Assembly: GCA_000733355.1 (NCBI GenBank)
Contig: JNVV01000012.1
Coordinates: forward strand, 437,012 to 452,238
Source of the DNA: Falciphora oryzae
Taxonomy: Eukaryota > Ascomycota > Sordariomycetes > Magnaporthales > Magnaporthaceae
DNA length: 15,227 nt
Reading direction: 5' to 3'
Positions 7,963-14,609 of the stretch are shown piece by piece. Made by a program: the position numbers and the translations under genes. The notes below the pieces were generated by a model. The model ran no database searches, was not told the origin of the DNA, and worked only from the letters and a program-made list of their open reading frames with translations. Numbering within the stretch: position 1 is the stretch's first letter; each line of letters opens with the position of its first letter.

Positions 7963-9070
7963 GCGGCCTAAATCAGCTACTGTACTTTCGGCTTTGCAAC
8001 GATCGTTTTAACAACCCGGATTAAACCGAAGCTTTCTTTAGGACGTACCCGTCCTTACTAGGGAAAATAGGGCCGAAATTGATACCGATATACTTCCGCC
8101 TTCCGCTTTTAAATAAACAAGCTCGATAGCGCGGGAACGGATCGTCGGATCAAATGCCGGCTTGCTAACCGCACAAATGGAACGGACCTTAAAGGATTTA
8201 CAAACCCGAGCAAATTAAACCCGTACAAACATTACGCCGGGACGGACATAAAAACAACCCGCTGGTAATCCGGACTTTTCAGATTTTTCGGAATTGGATA
8301 ATAGCGATAATAACCTGCTACCGAAACCTCCTAACCGAAAGCTACGGCTATTCCGATCACCCTCTCCGCCAAACGATAGGGCCTCGCAACCCCCTATGGG
8401 AATTCCCCAAAGCACGGTTTTTATAGTTAACCCCGTGCAACTTAAAGCCCCCAGCGCTTTCGAAAGGGATCGCACCAAATTTAAAAACTGGTAATTCGTA
8501 GTACAAACTTATATAAACGCCTGCCTTTAAAATTTTACGGGTAACCCGCACCGCATTACTTGGGTCGGGTCCTTCCTAAAAGGGGCCGCCTTCCAATAGC
8601 ACGTAGCTAAAGCACGTTTATTGGAATCTATAAACGTTTAAAATTTTTAGAAAGGATACGCTTCGTCGCTAGAAAAGCATTATAAGGACCCTAACGAGGA
8701 ACGAATTAATGCCAAAAAGCTCCGGTCCTTAAAGTATAACGGCGATATCGTCGGCTACCTAACGGAGTTAGGGCAGTACAATATTACTACCCGATGGACC
8801 GGTACGACCTTCTGGGATTTCGTCCGATCCTCGCTACCCGAAGGTATCGTCGATTTGGTATATGCCAATAAAGGTCAAATCCCTACGAACGACGCCGAAT
8901 TCCTCAAAGCCTTCCAAAAGGCAGGGATTATTTACGAGCAAAAGCTTACGAATAAAGCTTCCTTTAAGGCTTTAATGCAAAAAAACGAACTAAAAGGAAA
9001 AGGGAAAAAACGAGCCCGCTTCGAATTAAAAGCGCTCGAACGCGGGCCGTCGCCGCGGCAAAGGCTCTAA
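7963..9070 (+). pseudogene. gag: Element 2 Gag: capsid-like (retrotransposon gag) region
   Basis: Frame -1 to the previous part. A low-complexity linker (ELDNSDNNLLPKPPNRK, LRLFRSPSPPNDRASQPP) leads into a gag-type domain from about 8430. That domain starts QLKAPSAFERDRTKFKNW, followed by a stop, FVVQTYINACL, FTGNPHRITWVGSFLKGAAFQ, SSLEKHYKDPNEERINAKKL, LTELGQYNITTRWTGTTFWDFV and LPEGIVDLVYANKG. The W-x-x-F-x-x-Q-x-x-x-Y opening, the NP...W..SFLKGAA helix and the later YLTEL and FVRSSLPEG helices are typical of Ty3/gypsy Gag. This frame ends at TAA 9068-9070 after an Arg/Lys-rich tail. The protein would assemble the virus-like particle. Confidence 0.85.
8980..8986 (+). promoter_or_regulatory. 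Possible -1 frameshift heptamer (A AAA AAC) or A-run indel
   Basis: In the Gag frame the codons read CAA AAA AAC, giving the canonical slippery heptamer A AAA AAC in phase. The frame entered by a -1 slip is the one that carries the zinc knuckle, protease and RT. Against programmed frameshifting: it would leave the knuckle outside the unshifted Gag, and two other frame changes in this element also sit at A-runs, so a one-base deletion in the homopolymer is just as likely. Confidence 0.4.
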
Positions 9071-9558
9071 AGACAGGAACCTAAATCCATCCTCAAACTC
9101 CCGTTCCGGAAAAAAAGCTAACGATAAAAAGGCCGCCGATAAAAAAAAACAACATTTGAACTACTACCAAATTGGCACTCGAAGGAATCGAATAACGCGA
9201 TATCGACGCACGAAAATTGGCCAAAGCCGACTGCTGGCGCTGCGGAAAAAAAGGGCACCATACGTTAAAATGCTACGCTAAAAAGGATACTAACGGCAAA
9301 AAACTCCCTCCTATACCAGCAAAAACGGCCGGCGCCAAATCCATCCTTAAACGCCCTGCAACGGACGAACAAAAGGAACAGCCACAGGCTAAAAAGGCTA
9401 AAATCGCTAGCCTCACCTTAAAAGCCCCGAGCGAACCACGAATCTTTAAACTATCAAATTCGGAATCGGACGATAACTGTTAACAACCATCGATTATCGC
9501 CGCCAACCGGTCCCGAAAGCCCCTAACGGATAAAAAACTCGCAAAGCCGATCCTCCGC
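8987..9558 (+). pseudogene. gag: Element 2 Gag-Pol: basic linker and CCHC zinc knuckle
   Basis: Frame -1 to the capsid part. A Lys/Arg/Pro-rich linker is followed by GIE-stop-RDIDARKLAKAD and an intact CCHC knuckle at 9232-9273, CWRCGKKGHHTLKC (C-x2-C-x4-H-x4-C). This is the nucleocapsid motif that binds RNA. Unlike in element 1, all four zinc ligands survive. A second basic, low-complexity stretch (KAKIASLTLKAPSEPR) runs to a TAA at 9481-9483. The same frame then continues into the protease, so knuckle, protease and RT share one frame here. Confidence 0.85.
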
Positions 9559-9964
9559 ATGTATATACGGGTAAGGGGATCGAAGGAGATACCTGTCCGG
9601 GTCTTTTTAAACGGAGGCAGCGATACGAAGGTCATATCGAACAAAATAGCCAAGCAACTCCCGGGTCACCTGGTTAACAAAGCTATTCCTCGCGTAATAA
9701 CCTCCTTTTTAAGGAAAATCGAACTAAAAGCCGGAAAACAACTAATTATCGACGTTACCCTCCGGCACAAAACGCACTATTTTACGGAAACGTTCGAAAT
9801 TAGTCCTACGGATCCAAATTGCGATATTATCCTGCCCTTCGCATAGCAAAAGCAACACCCACCGCTGGGGCTACTAAATCGCGACCTTCGGGATATCCGG
9901 ATGGATTCGGACAAATGCCGGAAGTGCAACAAGCCCCGGGCACGGAAGCCACAGGATTTACAGC
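9559..9964 (+). pseudogene. pol: Element 2 pol: retropepsin-type protease, catalytic Asp lost
   Basis: Would process the polyprotein. The sequence VRVFLNGGSDTKVISNKIAKQL is the active-site loop of a gypsy aspartic protease, normally (I/F)LDSGSDTNFIS-like. The catalytic Asp is Asn here (AAC at 9610-9612). Downstream, RHKTHYFTETFEISPTDPNCDIILPF matches the second strand pair and the D-I-I-L-G/P flap region. A Trp-type TAG follows at 9844-9846 where W is expected after ILPFx. The frame then runs QKQHPPLGLLNRD and DKCRKCNKPRARKPQDLQ up to the solo LTR insertion. Confidence 0.88.
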
Positions 9965-10136
9965 TGTTATGGCGTGGCGTGAGGTCCGGCTGACTCAGCC
10001 ATGCACGTGCCCACCACCTGGCGTTTAGGTGCGGGCACGAGCACACGCACTTTGTAAATTCCCCCGTTCCTTTTCCATCTTCAATTCTAAGGTCTGTTTG
10101 GCAGATTACATGTGACCTTTGTGCCGGTCCGTGACA
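9965..10136. mobile_element. Solo LTR (172 bp) inserted in pol of element 2
   Basis: Begins TGTTATGGCG and ends GTCCGTGACA (TG...CA), flanked on both sides by the 5-bp direct repeat ACAGC (9960-9964 and 10137-10141), the size LTR retrotransposon integrase makes. Its sequence matches neither LTR family in the window. Removing LTR plus one ACAGC (177 bp) joins the protease-side and RT-side frames without a shift. The short length and TGTTA start would suit a Ty1/copia-type LTR, but that is a guess. No internal coding sequence remains, so LTR-LTR recombination is implied. Confidence 0.85.
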
Positions 10137-10141
10137 ACAGC

Positions 10142-10868
10142 CGCTTAAAGGCTTACGCCTTCGGGAAAACATAAAAACAATCGAACCTACGATTATTGCC
10201 GCTATTAAATACGGGCACGGTATTCCTTCCCTTAAGAAAGTAACCAAAGCAGATTCGGACGGCCTCGAATCGGTGCCACAGAAATTTAGGGAATTTCTCC
10301 CTATTATAACGGATGCGGCTGCCACCCGTTTTCCCGATCATTAGCCCTAAAACCACGAAATTCACCTTAAAAAAGGAGCTCAATTAACCCATGGCCCTTT
10401 ATACCTAATAAGCCAAAGGGAATTGGACGTTTTAAAGCCGTAGCTGGAAAAGCAGGTACGAATCGGTCAGGCCAGGCCATGCAAAACTGCCAACAGTTCG
10501 CCCCTTATGTTCGCAAAAAAGAAAAACCCCCTCGATCCCTTAAAGGTAGTGGTCGACTACAGGGACGTAAACGCTAAAACAATTCCGATTCGGTGCCTTA
10601 TCCCGTTTATTACGGAGCTCCAAAATCGATTTCGGAATGCCAAATGGAAAACGAAAACCGACCTCAAAACCGGGTTTAACCTAATTCGGATAAAAAAAGG
10701 GCACGAATGGCTTGCGGCCTTCCGCTGCAAATACGGCGTTTTCGAGTTCACGGTTATGCCAATAGGCCTTATTAACGCCCCCGCTACTTTCCAAAGCATA
10801 ATAAACTATATTTTTATAAACCTTATCAATGCCGGGCTCCTCGTGTATTTGGATAACCTTTTAATATA
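10142..10868 (+). pseudogene. pol: Element 2 pol: reverse transcriptase, N-terminal half
   Basis: From 10142 the frame reads LKGLRLRENIKTIEP, PQKFREFLPII and then a region with Gln-type stops near 10342-10350. The RT motifs follow: LMFAKKKNPLDPLKVVVDYRDVN (10507-10572), KTDLKTGFNLIRIKKGHEWLAAF, and FEFTVMPIGLINAPATFQ. The catalytic box reads VYLDNLLI (10843-10866): the second Asp of YxDD is Asn (AAC 10855-10857). Polymerase activity should be lost. The frame is cut at 10867-10869 by the MITE, whose first base completes an artificial TAA. Confidence 0.93.
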
Positions 10869-11296
10869 ACGTGGTTCATTAGTGAGTGCCACACACCAGC
10901 GAGTGCCACACTTCAAAATCCCATATTAAACGGCGTTTTTTTCGGTTAAATAACTCGTTCAATTTTGAACTAAATTCCACCAAAATTAAAACAGTTATAT
11001 TTGACTTTATAAAGATTATAATTTGAATTTTCCGCATTTTTATTATTACTCCTTTGGGTTAGTTTGAAAGATTTATACAGTATATTACACAGTGTTGTAA
11101 ACTAACCTAAAAGGAGTAATAATAAAAATGCGGAAAATTCAAATTATAATCTTTAGAAAGTTAAATATAACTGTTTTAATTTTGGTGGAATTTAGTTCAA
11201 AATTGAACGAGTTATTTAACCGAAAAAAACGCTGTTTAATATGGGATTTTGAAGTGTGGCACTCGCTGATGTGTGGCACTCACTGATGAACCACGT
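10869..11296. mobile_element. MITE: 428-bp near-perfect palindrome with TA duplication, inserted in RT
   Basis: The left arm (10869-11065) and right arm (11099-11296) are inverse complements over nearly their whole length, with a 33-base centre. Termini are ACGTGGTTCAT, flanked by TA (10867-10868, 11297-11298), the duplication typical of the Tc1/mariner superfamily. Near each end a 14-bp motif, RGYGAGTGCCACAC, occurs twice at 17-bp spacing (10881-10894 and 10898-10911; mirrored at 11254-11284). It is non-coding and AT-rich inside. Taking out 428 bp plus one TA brings RT back to an open frame, proving it is an insertion. It depends on a transposase encoded elsewhere. Confidence 0.93.
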
Positions 11297-11640
11297 TACG
11301 CAAAAACTAAAAAACAATACGATAGTTTGGTAAAAGAAGTGCTTCGCCGCTTTACCAAACACGACCTGGCCGTGGCCCCTCGCAAATGCGTTTAAGGGGT
11401 ACACGAAGTCGAATTCCTTAGCCACATAATAGGACCTAAAGGCATCGCAATATCTAAGGACAAAGTTAATGCTATCATCCAATAAAAGGCCCCCAACTGC
11501 TTTAAAAACTCCCAATCGTTCGTCGGTTTTGCCAACTTTTACAGGAGGTTTATTAAAAGGTTTTTAAAAATCGTTAGGCCTATAACGACGGCTAACGCCT
11601 TGCCCAAAAGCCAATAACGATGGACCCCCGAAATAGAACA
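11297..11640 (+). pseudogene. pol: Element 2 pol: reverse transcriptase, C-terminal half
   Basis: Resumes directly after the MITE as KTKKQYDSLVKEVLRRFTKHDL, AVAPRKC, stop, GVHEVEFLSHIIGPKGIAIS. This is the palm/thumb region following the YxDD box in gypsy RT (the H...F.L.....L.L...KC.F...V.FLG..I pattern, with S for G in FLSHII). A Gln/Trp-type TAA near 11481 and SFVGFANFYRRFIKRF follow, the connection motif before RNase H. Frame differs by one from the upstream half because the insertion adds 430 bases. Confidence 0.92.
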
Positions 11641-12060
11641 AGCCTTCGAAGCCCTTAAAATCGCTTTCGTTTCGCCTCCAATACTCCGGCATTTTAATCC
11701 GTTTCTCCTGGCGCAAATCGAAATAAACGCCTCGGACTTTGCCCTTGGAAGGGTGTTATCCCAAAAGGACCCCGAAACCAATAAATTGCACCCCGTTGCC
11801 TTCCATGCACGCAAAATGTCGCCCGCCGGAATCAACTATAAAATCCACGATAAAAAACTTTTAGCGGTCGTTGACTATTTCGCTAGGTGGAGGCATTACC
11901 TTAAAGGGGCAAAGCACCGGATAAAGGTTTATACAAATCACCGGAACCTCGAATATTTCCTAACGGCCAAAGTCCTTAATCGAAAGCAAGTTAAATAGGC
12001 ACAACAGCTAGTTAGTTATTAGTTTATAATCAACTACCAACCAGGAAAGCAAAATAAAAA
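11641..12060 (+). pseudogene. pol: Element 2 pol: RNase H with catalytic Asp losses
   Basis: AFEALKIAFVSPPILRHFNP leads into the RNase H opening, here QIEINASDFALGRVLSQ. The family has ETDAS, so the first catalytic Asp is Asn (AAC at 11726-11728). The HPVAFHARKMSPAGINYKIHDKKLLAVV segment keeps the conserved Glu-equivalent stretch, though it reads HDKKLL where YDKEL is usual, so that acidic residue is also changed. YTNHRNLEYF has Asn for the late Asp (11936-11938). Up to three catalytic acidic positions are therefore gone. Element 1 keeps the Asp residues at the matching places. Confidence 0.9.
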
Positions 12061-12420
12061 GGCCGATATGCTATCGAAATTACCCCAACATAAGCTTAAA
12101 AAAGGGGGGAGTAAAAATCAGCCAATTACGACGATCCTGCAAAAAAAACACTTCCCAGCAAAAATTTCGGCCTTGGAAGGACAAAAAGATAACCCCATAA
12201 AAAAAGCTTTGCCGCAAGGAGCACCTTTTTTCCTCCTATCCCCAAACCGGCTTTGCAATATTCTAATCTTAAAGTAGGCTACGGAATTTACTAACAAAGT
12301 TAAGCAAACTGGTATATCGGATCCCGAACACTAAGGTCGCTTTTAAAAGCCCGAAAAGGGTAAGGAAGTAGAGGATAGCCTCCTTTATTATAAGGAAAAA
12401 TTGTGGGTGCTAACGGAGGC
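12061..12420 (+). pseudogene. pol: Element 2 pol: linker between RNase H and integrase
   Basis: The frame is open from 12068 to 12277, with ADMLSKLPQHK at its start (a common end of gypsy RNase H: the NxxADxLSR motif with K for R), then a Lys/Pro-rich stretch. Further stops occur before EDSLLYYKEKLWVL, which resembles the segment just before the integrase zinc domain. No catalytic motif expected. Confidence 0.7.
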
Positions 12421-13340
12421 CCTGCAAAAAGAAATCCTTAAATCTGAATATAACACAAAAATCGCTGGACATATGGGTATGGATAAAACCCTCGAGTTAA
12501 TTACTTGGCACTTTTAATGGCCCAATATCGAAATAAAAGTCCGGGAATACGTAAGGGGATGCCTGGAGTGCCAACGCAATAAGGCCTTAAAGCATGCCCC
12601 CTTTAGACTCCTATAACCTATAAAGCTGCATTACCAGCCTTAGAAAACGGTGGCCATGGACTTTATCATGGACCTCCCTTTAAGCGATAGGTGCGATTTA
12701 ATTTGGGTAATGGTAAACCCCTTTACCAAAATGGCGCATTTCGTCCCCCTCAAAATCGAGGGTAAAAAGTTAGATAACCTTATCCGTATTTTCGCTAAAA
12801 AATACTGGCGATTATACGGTGTGCCTTTGGATATTATCTTTAATAGAAATTCCAGATTTACGAGCCATTTGTGGAAAGATTTCCTCCGTTTGGTAGGCAT
12901 TAAGCTAAAAATAAGCACTGCCTTCCATCCCCAAACGGATGGACAAACCGAAAGGCTTAACCAAAGCCTGGAAGCCTACCTTAGGTCTTTCGTAAATTAC
13001 GAAATAACCAATTGGGTTAAGCTATTACTTACGGCGGAATTTGCCTATAATAATATATTTTCGGCAAGTACCTCCATTACTCCCTTTTTCGCCAACTACG
13101 GGTACCACCTAGCTTCCAATAATTCCCTTTTCCCAGGACGAATACGCAATTTAGCAAGCCAATTTTACCGGCATTAGATAACCCAGGTACACGAAAAAGC
13201 TAAACAATACCTCGAAAAAGCCCGGGAACGAATGAAACATTAGGCTGATAAAAGGAAAAGCCCCTCGCCGGTCCTTACCGAAAAACAGTTCGTTATATTA
13301 AACGCCCAGCACATAAAAACCCGTCGCCCCGCCAAAAAAA
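12421..13340 (+). pseudogene. pol: Element 2 pol: integrase, zinc domain and DDE core with broken second Asp
   Basis: Zinc domain: the first His is Tyr (SEYNTKIAGHMG, Tyr 12449-12451); the second His (12470-12472) and C-x2-C (GCLECQ, 12560-12571) are intact. Core: Asp of AMDFIMDLP (12659-12661) and Glu of HPQTDGQTERLNQSLE (12950-12952) are kept, but the middle Asp is Asn (IFNRNSRF, 12842-12844) and the second Asp of DRD is also Asn. The spacing from the lost Asp to Glu is exactly 35 residues. The long open stretch 12650-13177 covers most of the core and includes AYNNIFSASTSITPFFANYG. Afterwards EKAKQYLEKARERMKH and the RPAKK segment end at the A-run 13334-13340. Confidence 0.93.
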
Positions 13341-13790
13341 CTCGATGCCAAAATGCTCGGGCCCTTCCGGATCTTTAAGGTTATCTTTCCTACGGCGATA
13401 CGATTGGCCTTACCTAAAACCTGGAAAATCTATAACGCTTTCCACGTGTCCTTTATCGAACCCTACCGCTTTGGCATTTAGGCAAAACCTAACCCTAACT
13501 AGGTACTGCGGGAGGCCCCCTCGGTTATAGGAAATTTCGTTATAAAAAAGGTTATAAATTCTATAAATACAGGCGGGAAGGTTCGTTACCTTATCCGATA
13601 GGAAAATTACCTATGAAAAAAGGACTGGACGTAGAAACCTTGGGAGCACTTCGATACCGACGGATTTAAGCAACACGTTGTTGCCTTTCATCGGCTCAAC
13701 CCCGATAAGCCTAAGGACCCCCGCGTGCCACAAGATATAGGCACGGCCGCATCCCTTAAACGGGCTTCAAAAGGTCTCGAAACGCGCCCT
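13341..13790 (+). pseudogene. pol: Element 2 pol: GPY/F module and chromodomain
   Basis: After the A-run the frame is +1 to the integrase core. LDAKMLGPFRIFKVIFPTA, LALPKTWKIYNAFHVSFIEP and YRFG form a clear GPY/F module (GPF intact, FHVSFIEPYR near-canonical). Then come VIKKVINSINTGGKVRYLIR, stop, ENY, a TGA-containing irregular stretch, DWT, stop, KPWEHFDTDGFKQHVVAF: a chromodomain with YLIRW-like and W-P-WEHF segments. The small irregularity around 13608-13615 suggests a further change there. The frame ends in the polypurine tract. Chromodomains of this class bind methylated H3K9 chromatin. Confidence 0.85.
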
Positions 13791-13806
13791 AGGAAGAGGA
13801 GGATAG
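13791..13806 (+). promoter_or_regulatory. Element 2 polypurine tract
   Basis: AGGAAGAGGAGGATAG directly precedes the TG of the 3' LTR. Primer for plus-strand synthesis by family analogy. It shares the GGATAG end with the tract of element 1. Confidence 0.85.
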
Positions 13807-14091
13807 TGTCACACGGAAGAACCTGTGGACTCACCTAATCGGCTTCACAGAAGGTCCAGGAACCGGTATAGGTGCCCAACGGCCCCGAGGCCCAAAGGCT
13901 GAAGGCCGGAGGGGCAGTGTGAATCATGTACTTAATACTTCGCACGGATTATAGGGTGGTTTATATAAACCCTGCCATCTCCTATGTCCTCCATGAAAGA
14001 TTCCTTCTTCCTCAAGCATCTTTTGAGCTCATAGAAAGATTATCTGCAATATAGAGATCCTTTTCCAAGCCGTTTTTAACCCCTTGTTACA
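13807..14091 (+). repeat. 3' LTR of element 2 (285 bp)
   Basis: Same length and termini as 6513-6797. Twenty transition differences and no transversions or gaps. It has the A or T at 6 of the 20, so it is the less mutated copy, as is the 3' LTR in element 1. The TATA palindrome is at 13958-13971. The five bases after it are GCTAA, presumably the target-site duplication. Confidence 0.95.
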
Positions 14092-14250
14092 GCTAATTTT
14101 ACGCTGTGCGTATCGTTAGAATGCGGTCGACCGAGGAGGAATTGCGTGTATGTACGACCGAAAAAGTCGCGTGTATAACGGGAGACGGCGGCGGCCGGGC
14201 CGGTTATTCGTCCGATATGTTTTAACTGCTTGCCGGCTTGCAATTTTTTT

Positions 14251-14279
14251 GCGCGTTCGAACCGTTCGGTTCGGCGCGC
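14251..14279. repeat. GC-rich hairpin
   Basis: CGAACCG-TT-CGGTTCG is a perfect 7-bp inverted repeat with a 2-base loop, enclosed by GCGCG and CGCGC across a small internal loop, giving 12 pairs. It follows a T-run (14244-14250). Function unknown; it may be only a sequence oddity. Confidence 0.6.
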
Positions 14280-14362
14280 GAGGCGAAAGCGATAGGGAAG
14301 TTAAAAGGCGGTTAACCTGGTAATGCGAGGAGGTTGTGTTAAAAGAACTAATGTATTTAGCT

Positions 14363-14388
14363 TAGGTTGGGTGCATAGGCCCAACCTA
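14363..14388. repeat. Perfect 9-bp inverted repeat
   Basis: TAGGTTGGG (14363-14371) and CCCAACCTA (14380-14388) are exact inverse complements around an 8-base loop. Possible hairpin or protein-binding palindrome; no function can be assigned. Confidence 0.6.
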
Positions 14389-14583
14389 CCATGTACTACC
14401 CTTATTAGATTATCTACCCTGTACTGTTGTGGGGTTGTGCACAGGAGTGGCGGGTAGGGCTTATAGCGTACCCGGGGGTGGCTTACAGCATCTACAGCGC
14501 TTACCGAAAGCCTAAAGGTGGCCTGTGGCCCCTGTAGGATGCATAAGCACCCAAGTCAGCCGTTGTGGGTCGCACTAACTCGC

Positions 14584-14609
14584 CTACCCTGCACATCTAC
14601 CCTGCACAG
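14584..14609 (+). repeat. 13-bp tandem repeat
   Basis: CTACCCTGCACAT followed directly by CTACCCTGCACAG. A third, slightly different copy, CTACCCTGTAC, is at 14414-14424. Function unknown. Confidence 0.65.

Larger units (their letters stand above)
6513..14091 (+). mobile_element. Element 2: decayed Ty3/gypsy chromovirus with two later insertions
   Basis: Full-length element with 285-bp LTRs, a polypurine tract, a Gag region with a CCHC knuckle, then protease, RT, RNase H, integrase, GPY/F and chromodomain. Total 7579 bp, of which 607 bp are two later insertions with their duplications (177 bp solo LTR, 430 bp MITE). Its LTRs are unrelated to those of element 1, though the polypurine tract and domain order are alike. 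Frame changes occur at A-runs (7957-7962, 8979-8985, 13334-13340) besides the MITE. Many Gln/Trp-type stops make it non-functional. Confidence 0.95.

Noticed and set aside
9777..10325. 182-codon open frame on the minus strand
   Set aside because: It spans the protease end, the solo LTR and the RT start of element 2, all of which are supported on the + strand. It has no recognisable motif and is a shadow.
11216..11835. Minus-strand open frames 11216-11515 and 11539-11835
   Set aside because: They are antisense to RT and RNase H of element 2, the first running into the MITE, and have no domain signal.
448..13790. Alternative genetic code with TAA/TAG read as Gln
   Set aside because: Stops also stand where Trp is expected, and CAA, CAG and TGG codons are still common in the same frames. 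Mutation explains both.
14092..14110. Resemblance of the right flank to the leader after the 5' LTR of element 2
   Set aside because: The shared TAAT...TTTTACG pattern needs gaps and several mismatches, and both LTRs end cleanly in TGTTACA. Probably chance.
14252..14264. tRNA-like B-box (GTTCGAACC-like) suggesting a tRNA gene
   Set aside because: It is part of a GC hairpin. No cloverleaf, A-box or acceptor stem could be built around it.
14337..14360. TGTTAAAAG as the start of another LTR
   Set aside because: No matching end, second copy or duplication of the preceding bases is visible within the window.
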